Source: Candidatus Aminicenantota bacterium (GTDB lineage: Bacteria; Acidobacteriota; Aminicenantia; Aminicenantales; Aminicenantaceae). From it: a stretch of DNA of 16,437 nucleotides. The translations under genes were made by a program, and so were the position numbers. The stretch spans positions 1 to 16,437 of the forward strand of contig JAFGNQ010000098.1 in NCBI GenBank assembly GCA_016926925.1, read 5' to 3'. Under the pieces are notes generated by a model. The model did no database searches, had not been told where the DNA came from, and saw only the letters and a program-made list of their open reading frames with translations. Of this stretch, positions 7,702-14,099 are shown one piece after another; position 1 is the stretch's first letter, and each line of letters starts with the position of its first letter.

Positions 7702-8910
7702 TTAATCCGCAAACAGTTTCCGGAAGTCATCACCGAATTCGCTCTGCAGCAAACCCACTGGGCCGATTCGATGGTTGAGTCCGTAGCACATCCCGACTTC
7801 GATGTCTTGGGCGTCTCCGATGGTGCCGATCAATTTATCCGTATACCCCAGAAGCAGCCCCAGGAATCGGCGGGCGATTTCAGATCCCCTGTCTTCTTTC
7901 GCAGGGGAAACCAGTTTGTGCACTCTTTTGACGGCGTCTTTTTCCATCATGGCGGCTTCGACGGAATCGAACTTCGGTTTTTTGATTTCTCTATAATTTT
8001 CTTTGACAACGTCGTATACAGCGACGGCATTTCTCTTCACGGTTTTGTAAAAACCGAGGCCGTCCGATTTAGCTCCCAGAAGTTTTTTATCGATCATTTT
8101 CGTAAGATAATCGGGCATTAGAAAGTAATCTCTGTAGGGATCGGTTTCGACTCCGTCGTAGATGACCTTGCCGATAGGAGGAAATAGATCATTGCCGATA
8201 AGATCGGCCAATTGAAAAAATCCCATGGGTCTGCCCACAGGGGCTCCCATCACATAGTCGATTTCTTCGATATCGTAGTCGTCCTCGACAAGGCTCCGAA
8301 ACACATGTCCGTAATCGAGGAGGAGAAGACGGTTGACGATGAAACCCGGCAAATCAGCGGCGGTTGCGATTTCTTTGAGAAGTTTGTGATGACAGAGATG
8401 ATAAAAAGTGGCATATGTTTCATCCGAAGTGTCGGAACCGGGGATAAGTTCGATGAGTTTCATGTAGTGAGCCGGGTTGAAGAAGTGCGATCCGAGAAAG
8501 TTCGGCTTTAGGGATTCCGGCAGGCTCTCTCCCAATTCCTGTATTGGAATGGAAGAGGTGTTCGAGCTGATCAAGATGCTTTCTTTGAGATGGCCGTCTT
8601 GTTGGAATCCGGCCAGCACATCGTAGACTTGTTCCTTTTTCAGTTTGGGATTCTCGGTGACCGCTTCGATCACGAGATCTGTGTCCTCCACAGCTTCCTT
8701 TGTTAGGGAGCTGAAAAGTTTTTCCTCGGGAATCTGTGCAATGCCGGCTGTTTTTTTGAGGCTTTTCTCGAAGGGATCCACTACACGGACGTCGTACCCG
8801 AATGTGGTGAAAAGCCGGGAAATGCCCGATCCCATAGTTCCCGCACCCAGGACCGTCACGTTCTTGAGGCCTTCCACCTTTGCTCTGATCCGATCGTCTA
8901 GCTCAGTCAT
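7702..8910 (-). CDS. 3-hydroxyacyl-CoA dehydrogenase, two C-terminal domains
   Basis: A 402-residue NAD-dependent 3-hydroxyacyl-CoA dehydrogenase. The Rossmann motif GAGTMGSG is at 22-29, with acidic Asp45 after the second strand. The active site is seen in SSNTSS (115-120), GSHFFNPAHYMKLIE with His142 and Glu154, and GFIVNR with Asn193. A first carboxy-terminal domain follows (IDYVMGAPVGRPMGFFQLADLIG), then a second, shorter copy near 350-395 (LLLGYTDKLIG ... NHRIGPVGLL). The length lies between the stand-alone type of about 280 residues and the fused FadB/FadJ type of over 700, and no enoyl-CoA hydratase domain is present. GGAGG at 8920-8916, five bases before ATG 8910, supports the start. 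As the first gene of the operon it oxidises 3-hydroxyacyl-CoA to the ketoacyl-CoA that the thiolase would use. Confidence 0.93.
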   Translation of the reverse strand: MTELDDRIRAKVEGLKNVTVLGAGTMGSGISRLFTTFGYDVRVVDPFEKSLKKTAGIAQIPEEKLFSSLTKEAVEDTDLVIEAVTENPKLKKEQVYDVLAGFQQDGHLKESILISSNTSSIPIQELGESLPESLKPNFLGSHFFNPAHYMKLIELIPGSDTSDETYATFYHLCHHKLLKEIATAADLPGFIVNRLLLLDYGHVFRSLVEDDYDIEEIDYVMGAPVGRPMGFFQLADLIGNDLFPPIGKVIYDGVETDPYRDYFLMPDYLTKMIDKKLLGAKSDGLGFYKTVKRNAVAVYDVVKENYREIKKPKFDSVEAAMMEKDAVKRVHKLVSPAKEDRGSEIARRFLGLLLGYTDKLIGTIGDAQDIEVGMCYGLNHRIGPVGLLQSEFGDDFRKLFAD

Positions 8911-8935
8911 ACGCGCCTCCGATGTTTTTTCGTTC

Positions 8936-8955
8936 GATATCTGCTGGATGATATC
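8936..8955. repeat. paired GATATC palindromes, possible operator
   Basis: GATATC occurs at 8936-8941 and again at 8950-8955, start-to-start 14 bases apart. Each copy is its own inverse complement, so the pair is both a direct and an inverted repeat. It lies 26-45 bases upstream of the dehydrogenase start codon, where a repressor or the leader transcript could use it. No regulator can be named. Confidence 0.3.
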
Positions 8956-9170
8956 AACCGATCATAAGTTGAATGAATAAAGTACAATATGCGAAATGAT
9001 TTGTAAAGGATATTGGGGTCGGGCCTCTGAAGGGGATGTCGAGCCCCTTGTTGAACCAATTCCCGAGCAAATACCCGGGAGCCGATTTTAAAAAAATATC
9101 GGAATGACGAACCAGGGTGCGATCGTTTATTCATAAGTACATTCCACAAGCACAAGCAAAAGCATATCCT

Positions 9171-9199
9171 TTGACTTTGATCATCTCATTTGATATAAG
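9171..9199 (+). promoter_or_regulatory. sigma-70-type promoter of the aminotransferase operon
   Basis: TTGACT at 9171-9176 and TATAAG at 9194-9199 each match consensus at five of six positions, with the ideal 17-base spacer. This is the best promoter in the window. Transcription would start near 9206 and give a leader of roughly 80 bases before ATG 9285. Confidence 0.65.
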
Positions 9200-9284
9200 C
9201 TTGGCATCAGAGAACGTGAAAACCTTTCCGTTTTTTTGCATCCAAACACGACATGTCTAATCCCAATTTCAGAGGAGGAGACGC

Positions 9285-10619
9285 ATGGAAGCCGGAGATG
9301 TAAAGAATCTTGCCAAGAAACACATCCTTCACTCCTGGTCGGTGAACACGGAAATCGACCCGACCGTTATCGCTGATGCGGACGGCGTCTATATCATCGA
9401 TCCCGAGGGCAGAAAAATACTGGACTTTTCTTCCCAGTTGATGTGCGTCAATGCGGGGCATAAAAACCCCAAAATAATCGAGGCCATTCAGAAACAAGCG
9501 GAGAAAGTCTGCTATCTCTACCCGGGATTTGCCTATGAATCGCGCTCCAAACTGGGGAAATCCCTGGCGGAAGTAACCCCTGGAGACCTAAATAAGTTCT
9601 TTTTCACCCTTGGAGGAGCCGAGGCCAACGACAATGCCATCAAGATCGCTCGCCAGGCTACCAAAAAGCATAAGATTCTCTCCCGCTACCGATCCTATCA
9701 CGGGGCGACTTACGGTGCCATCACTTTGACGGGAGATCCACGCCGGCCGCCGGTCGAACCCGCTCTTCCAGGTGTGATTCACGTCCTCGATCCTTACTGC
9801 TACCGCTGTCCTTTCGGTCTCGCTCAGCCGGGTTGTGGGCTTCAATGTGCGGAGCATATTGCGGAGATAATCCAGTACGAGACGGCCGAGACAGTCGCTG
9901 CAGTTTTCATGGAATCCGTAGTGGGCAGCAACGGTATCATCATCCCGCCGAACGGTTATATGCAAAGGGTCAAAGAAATCTGTGCAGAAAACAACGTTCT
10001 GCTGATTGCAGACGAAGTCATGTCCGGTTTCGGCCGGACAGGCAAATGGTTTGCTATCGAGCATTGGGGCATCGTCCCGGATATCATGACCATGGCCAAG
10101 GGGCTTACCTCAGCGTACATACCGTTGGGCGCGGTAGGGGTATCCTCCGAAGTGAGCCGCATCATCGACAGAGATGTTCTTTACTGCGGGTTGACTTATG
10201 CAGCTCACCCCTTGTCCTGTGCCGCCGCGATCGCTGCCCTTGATGTCTATAAGGAAGATAAGCTGGTAGAAAACGCTCAGGCCATGGGAAGTATACTCAG
10301 ACATGAACTGGAGCGGATGAAGGAAAGACATGCCTGCGTGGGCGATGTCCGGGCTATCGGACTTTTTTCCTGTCTTGAGCTTGTTAAAAACAAGGCGACC
10401 AAAGAACCGCTCAGTCCCTATAATGCAATGGGCAAGGCAGCCGAAAACAGCACGGCTATCTACAAGCGCCTTTTGGCTAAGGGTCTTTTCACGTTCGTCC
10501 GTTGGATGTTTCTGTTTATCGTTCCTCCTCTGACCATCGACGAGGAACAACTGAGAGACGGGCTTCGGATCATCGACGAGGTTCTCGAATATGCTGACTC
10601 CCTGACGGAAAATGAATGA
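9285..10619 (+). CDS. class III (omega-type) aminotransferase, PLP-dependent
   Basis: A 444-residue class III aminotransferase of the group with beta-alanine:pyruvate and taurine:pyruvate aminotransferases. It would move the amino group of an omega- or beta-amino acid to pyruvate or 2-oxoglutarate. Visible motifs are FTLGGAEANDNAIKIARQ (PLP phosphate region), RSYHGATYGA, LLIADEVMSGFGRTGKW with Asp243, and MAKGLTSAYIPLGAV with Lys272 as the PLP lysine. Residues 172-188 carry four cysteines (C-x2-C-x8-C-x3-C, around YCYRCPFG). CYRCPFG occurs in relatives; whether all four bind a metal is unknown. The carboxy end, FTFVRWMFLFIVPPLTI, is the usual substrate-pocket segment. AGGAGG at 9273-9278 fixes the start. 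As first gene of the operon and next to an MmsA-type dehydrogenase, a beta-alanine or 3-aminoisobutyrate role is favoured. The exact substrate is inferred. Confidence 0.9.
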   Translation: MEAGDVKNLAKKHILHSWSVNTEIDPTVIADADGVYIIDPEGRKILDFSSQLMCVNAGHKNPKIIEAIQKQAEKVCYLYPGFAYESRSKLGKSLAEVTPGDLNKFFFTLGGAEANDNAIKIARQATKKHKILSRYRSYHGATYGAITLTGDPRRPPVEPALPGVIHVLDPYCYRCPFGLAQPGCGLQCAEHIAEIIQYETAETVAAVFMESVVGSNGIIIPPNGYMQRVKEICAENNVLLIADEVMSGFGRTGKWFAIEHWGIVPDIMTMAKGLTSAYIPLGAVGVSSEVSRIIDRDVLYCGLTYAAHPLSCAAAIAALDVYKEDKLVENAQAMGSILRHELERMKERHACVGDVRAIGLFSCLELVKNKATKEPLSPYNAMGKAAENSTAIYKRLLAKGLFTFVRWMFLFIVPPLTIDEEQLRDGLRIIDEVLEYADSLTENE

Positions 10620-10625
10620 AAAAAC

Positions 10626-10658
10626 TTCTCAAAATATGCGCTCGCACAAAGATGAGAA
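10626..10658 (+). other. nested hairpin between aminotransferase and dehydrogenase genes
   Basis: TTCTCA (10626-10631) pairs with TGAGAA (10653-10658), and inside it TGCG (10637-10640) can pair with CGCA (10643-10646), leaving a 2-base loop. No T run follows, so it is not a terminator. It could be an mRNA processing or stability element, or chance. Confidence 0.3.
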
Positions 10659-10686
10659 ATGAAGAATAGGGTTAAGGAAAGGGGCA

Positions 10687-12150
10687 ATGGAGATAAAAAA
10701 ATTACAAAATTATATCGATGGTGAATGGATCGACTCCCTGACAAAGGATTTCGTCGAAATCAGAAATCCTGCCAGAGACACCCTTCTCTGCCTCGCGCCT
10801 ATGTCGGTACAGTCGGAGGTCGGTGCCGCGGTCAGGGCGGCACAAAAAAGCTTTGCCGATTGGAAAAACACACCTCCTGTTTCCAGAGCGAGGTATCTCC
10901 TTAGATTGATAGCCCTTCTAGAAGACAACTTCGATGAGCTCAGCGTGGTCCAAACCAAGGAGCACGGGAAGACAATCGATGAATCCCGGGGAGAAACACG
11001 CCGTGGAATAGAAATGGTGGAGGTTGCAGCGGGAATCCCTTCCCTGATGCAGGGAACCAATCTCGAAGATGTGGCTTCGGGTATGGATGAGTGCCTCATC
11101 AATGAGCCCATGGGTGTCTTTGGAGGCATCGCGCCGTTCAATTTTCCCTTCATGGTTCCCTTGTGGTTCATTCCCTTTGCCATTGCTTGCGGCAACACTT
11201 TTGTCTTGAAGCCCTCTCCGCGGACTCCCATGAGTCAAGTCGAATTGTTTCGATTGATGGATGAAGCAGGCATCCCACCCGGTGTCGTGAATCTGGTTCA
11301 TGGGGGTGCTGAGACGGCCGACGCACTCATAGAGCACCCTTTAATTCAGGGCATCACTTTTGTCGGATCGACACCTGTGGCCAAGCAGATATATCGCAAA
11401 TGCGGTGATCTCGGAAAACGGGTTATTGCCCAAGCCGGTGCTAAAAATTTTGTTGTTGTCATGCCCGATGCCGAAGTCGACCAAACACTGGTCAGCTTAA
11501 TCACTTCCTTCTTTGGCAATACGGGCCAGAGGTGTCTCGCAGGAGCCAACCTTTTGGTCGTCGGCGATGATTCATTTTACAGGACATTCGTGGACAGGTT
11601 CGTAGAAATGGCGGCTGGGATCAAAGTCGGCGATGGGTTGGATGAATCCGTTCAAATGGGGCCTCTTCAAAATGTGGAATCTAAGAAGAGGGTATTGGCC
11701 TTTATCGCGAAGGGAATAAATGAAGGAGCCGAACTTATCCTGGATGGAAGGAAGCTGAATCTGGTGGGAGATGTTGCCGAGACCTGCTTTTTAAATCCGA
11801 GTGTTTTCGAGAATGTCACTCCGGACATGACCCTGGCCAAGGAGGAAATATTCGGTCCTGTTGCCAGCATCATCAAAGCCAAAGATCTGAGTGAAAGCAT
11901 CGATATGATAAACGCCTGCCCCTACGGAAATGCAGCCTCAATTTTCACCAATACCGGCAAATGGGCCAGGCGCTTTCAACACGAAGTTGTGGCTGGAAAC
12001 ATCGGAATCAACGTGGGCATCGCAGCCCCGATGGCTTTTTTCCCTTTCGGAGGCAGAAAGGATTCTTTTTTCGGTGTGCTGCACGGGCAAGGCCGGGATG
12101 TCATTCGCTTTTTCACGGAGCCGAAAATTTTGATAACCCGGTGGTTTTGA
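10687..12150 (+). CDS. mmsA: methylmalonate-semialdehyde dehydrogenase-type (CoA-acylating) aldehyde dehydrogenase
   Basis: A 487-residue aldehyde dehydrogenase of the MmsA/IolA branch, which converts malonate or methylmalonate semialdehyde plus CoA and NAD to acetyl- or propionyl-CoA and CO2. Evidence: the MmsA-like opening NYIDGEWIDS; GVFGGIAPFNFPFMVPLW at about 143-160; GITFVGSTPVAKQIY; AGAKNFVVVMPDAEVD in place of the ELGGKN block, so the general-base Glu of hydrolytic ALDHs is missing as expected for CoA-dependent members; and catalytic Cys283 in NTGQRCLAGA. The EEIFGPV and FPFGGRKDSFFG blocks are also present. AAGGA at 10674-10678 precedes ATG 10687. Its stop codon shares a base with the next start. 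A sulfoacetaldehyde or other semialdehyde is possible, but the sequence favours MmsA. The gene symbol marks the family, not proven substrate. Confidence 0.87.
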   Translation: MEIKKLQNYIDGEWIDSLTKDFVEIRNPARDTLLCLAPMSVQSEVGAAVRAAQKSFADWKNTPPVSRARYLLRLIALLEDNFDELSVVQTKEHGKTIDESRGETRRGIEMVEVAAGIPSLMQGTNLEDVASGMDECLINEPMGVFGGIAPFNFPFMVPLWFIPFAIACGNTFVLKPSPRTPMSQVELFRLMDEAGIPPGVVNLVHGGAETADALIEHPLIQGITFVGSTPVAKQIYRKCGDLGKRVIAQAGAKNFVVVMPDAEVDQTLVSLITSFFGNTGQRCLAGANLLVVGDDSFYRTFVDRFVEMAAGIKVGDGLDESVQMGPLQNVESKKRVLAFIAKGINEGAELILDGRKLNLVGDVAETCFLNPSVFENVTPDMTLAKEEIFGPVASIIKAKDLSESIDMINACPYGNAASIFTNTGKWARRFQHEVVAGNIGINVGIAAPMAFFPFGGRKDSFFGVLHGQGRDVIRFFTEPKILITRWF

Positions 12151-12584
12151 TGAAGCTGAACACCATGGCGGCCGTGATGAGCTTCATCGCCAACATGGAA
12201 GACGAATCCTCGGCTTTCTACCGGAGATGGGCGGGAACATTCCCAGAGCTGGAAAGCAGCTTTTCCGATTGGGCAATGGAGAACAAAATATTTATGAAGA
12301 GAATCAAACGGACTTATTTCGGGGTGATCACGGATGCTATCGAGTCGACCTTTTCTTTTTCGCGCCTGGAAACATCTGAATTCGTATTCGACACGCGTTT
12401 ACCGGAAGGTGCAGGTCTGCAGAGTGTGATGGATAAAGCGGCAGAGATTGAAGAGAAGATCAGGGATTTCTATCGTCATGCCTCTCATCTCTCCGACGGA
12501 CTTTTGGCCGACATCCCGCAGTTATTCAAAAGGATCGCTCAAAAGAGGGACGAACGGCTTCAAATCCTCAAAAAAGACACATGA
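12150..12584 (+). CDS. small helical protein, rubrerythrin/ferritin-like fold with lost metal ligands
   Basis: A 144-residue soluble protein, apparently all alpha-helical. The start ATG 12150 overlaps the dehydrogenase stop by one base (TGATG), and its own TGA overlaps the symporter ATG by four (ATGA), so all three genes look translationally coupled. An in-frame ATG far upstream (11961) lies inside the dehydrogenase gene and is not the start. The two halves resemble each other: ANMEDESSAFYRRWAG (14-29) and AAEIEEKIRDFYRHAS (97-112), each followed by another helix (SSFSDWAMENKIFMKRIKR; DIPQLFKRIAQKRDERLQIL). This is the two-fold helix-pair pattern of rubrerythrin. The ExxH pairs that would bind iron are absent (ENKI and KRDE stand in their place), so peroxide-reducing activity is unlikely. 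It may be a binding or regulatory partner of the enzyme or transporter. The fold call is by pattern only. Confidence 0.68.
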   Translation: MKLNTMAAVMSFIANMEDESSAFYRRWAGTFPELESSFSDWAMENKIFMKRIKRTYFGVITDAIESTFSFSRLETSEFVFDTRLPEGAGLQSVMDKAAEIEEKIRDFYRHASHLSDGLLADIPQLFKRIAQKRDERLQILKKDT

Positions 12585-14059
12585 CACAGCTGCTGTTGAT
12601 TTCAGCCATAGTTTTCTATTTTCTCATCCTGGTTTTTATCGGAATTTTCAGCCGGAAAGAAAGTGACTCCGTGGGCGGTTATTATGCCGCCGGAAAGAAA
12701 CTGCGGTACTGGATCGTAAGTTTCAGCACCAACGCCACCGGAGAAAGCAGCTGGCTGCTCCTGGGGCTCTCGGGAATGGGCTATGCCTTCGGCGCTCACG
12801 CACTCTGGGTGATGGTCGGTGAAGTTCTGGGGGTGGCCTTTGCCTGGATTTTTATGGCCCGGCGGTTCAAGGTTTACACGGATGAATACAACTCCATAAC
12901 GGTTCCGGATTATCTTGAGGACCGTTTCAAGGACGGCCGACACACACTACGCATCATATCTGCGGTTATCCTCTTGCCTATGGTCACCAGCTACGTTGCA
13001 GCCCAGCTCACGGCTTCGGGAAAGGCCTTCAAGTCTTTTTTGCACATCGATTATGTTTTGGGAATTGTCATCGGGCTCGTCATTATTCTGTTTTACACCG
13101 TGATCGGAGGGATTACGGCTGTGGCGAGGGCCGATTTTTTCCACGGCCTTTTGATGCTGATGGGACTTATCCTGCTTCCGATAGTAGCCATTGTCCACTG
13201 TGGAGGTTTCGGTCCGATGGTTCAAGCCTTGCGTTCTATTGACCCCAATCTGCTGAAACTGGGGGGGCCGCGCGGTTTCTCCACGGCCGGAATCGTCAGC
13301 ATTATTGGATTTTTAGGCGTGGGATTGCCTTTTATGGGGTCTCCACAGTTGTTCGTACGGTACCTCGCTGCCAGGGATCAGAAAGAGCTCATTTATGGAA
13401 AGTACGTTGCCATTCTCTTCATCCTCATCGTGGATACCGGGGCCGTTCTAACGGGAATGGCGGGTCGGGCCCTTTTTTCATCCCTTGAAGATCAGGAATA
13501 TATACTCCCAACCGTAGCCTCCAACCTGTTCCCGACCGTCTTTACAGGATTATTTATCGCCATCGTGCTTGCGGCCATCATCTCTACCGTAGATTCCCTT
13601 CTGATTCTGCTTTCGTCGTCAATCATCCGGGACGTCTACCAAAAGATCTTTCGTCCGGATGCCCCTCAGAAAAGTCTGGTTCTGATGGGAAAAATCATTA
13701 CGATTGTCGTCGGTATAGCGGCTTTCTGGTTTTCCCTATCGGAAACGAGATTGATATTCTGGTTCGTCCTTTTTGCATGGTCGGGTATCGGTGCGGCCTT
13801 TTGTCCGGTCATGGTTCTTTCTCTCTTGTGGAAAGGGATGACCAGAGCCGGAGCCATCGCCGGGATGTGCAGCGGTTTCGTCATCACGATGACCTGGGCG
13901 ATATTCTTCAAATCTGCAACAAACTTGTATGAAATGGTCCCTGGATTTTTCGGAGCGATCGTTGTCATCATTCTGGTAAGCTTGTTCACGCAGCCGCCCC
14001 AGGGTGCGGCTCGAGACCTCGAATCCGTATCCGAGACCGTAGCCAAATATAAGATTTGA
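12581..14059 (+). CDS. sodium:solute symporter (SSS family, PutP-like)
   Basis: A 492-residue inner-membrane transporter of the sodium:solute symporter family, about 13 hydrophobic segments from residue 3 to near 475. Family blocks seen are the opening FYFLILVFIGIFSRKES, SVGGYYAAGKKLRYW, STNATGESSWLLLGLSGMGY at 49-68 (the PutP-like sodium-site region), SITVPDYLEDRF, and GGITAVARADFFHGLLMLMG, followed by AIISTVDSLLILLSSS, which matches the conserved TM8 sodium-site serine/threonine pattern. PutP-like members carry proline, pantothenate and other small acids or amino acids with sodium. The position between an aminotransferase/dehydrogenase pair and an exported peptidase suggests it imports the amino acid the operon degrades. 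It has no ribosome binding site of its own and depends on the ATGA overlap with the preceding gene. The substrate is not determinable from sequence. Confidence 0.9.
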   Translation: MTQLLLISAIVFYFLILVFIGIFSRKESDSVGGYYAAGKKLRYWIVSFSTNATGESSWLLLGLSGMGYAFGAHALWVMVGEVLGVAFAWIFMARRFKVYTDEYNSITVPDYLEDRFKDGRHTLRIISAVILLPMVTSYVAAQLTASGKAFKSFLHIDYVLGIVIGLVIILFYTVIGGITAVARADFFHGLLMLMGLILLPIVAIVHCGGFGPMVQALRSIDPNLLKLGGPRGFSTAGIVSIIGFLGVGLPFMGSPQLFVRYLAARDQKELIYGKYVAILFILIVDTGAVLTGMAGRALFSSLEDQEYILPTVASNLFPTVFTGLFIAIVLAAIISTVDSLLILLSSSIIRDVYQKIFRPDAPQKSLVLMGKIITIVVGIAAFWFSLSETRLIFWFVLFAWSGIGAAFCPVMVLSLLWKGMTRAGAIAGMCSGFVITMTWAIFFKSATNLYEMVPGFFGAIVVIILVSLFTQPPQGAARDLESVSETVAKYKI

Positions 14060-14099
14060 AATCCTTACGATGAATCTGAGCATAAAAGGAGGGTATTCT

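Larger units (their letters stand above)
8911..9284. other. divergent intergenic control region with stem-loops
   Basis: 374 bases without a convincing gene separate the minus-strand acyl-CoA operon from the plus-strand aminotransferase operon. Near the left gene lies a pair of GATATC palindromes, 8936-8941 and 8950-8955, with an 8-base gap, a possible operator. In the middle are three inverted repeats: AAGGGG/CCCCTT (9030-9035, 9044-9049), TCCCG/CGGGA (9061-9065, 9076-9080) and CCGAT/ATCGG (9082-9086, 9098-9102). On the right is a good plus-strand promoter. I found no equally good minus-strand promoter. A short ORF, 9155 to 8907 on the minus strand, has no coding character. Confidence 0.55.

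Noticed and set aside
7639..8121. 160-codon plus-strand ORF across the thiolase/dehydrogenase junction
   Set aside because: It overlaps two well-supported genes on the other strand, and its product has no family features.
8970..8979. TGAATGAATA, resembling half of a Bacillus FadR (TetR-type) operator
   Set aside because: The matching inverted half is missing, so a fatty-acid repressor site is not supported.
8907..9155. 82-codon minus-strand ORF in the divergent intergenic region
   Set aside because: Composition looks non-coding (rich in Arg, Ser, Tyr), there is no clear binding site, and it runs through the stem-loop region and overlaps the dehydrogenase start.
11961..12149. Upstream in-frame extension of the small helical protein
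   Set aside because: It lies wholly inside the MmsA-type gene in another frame. The coupled ATG at 12150 gives a clean helical protein, whereas the extension has no matching character.
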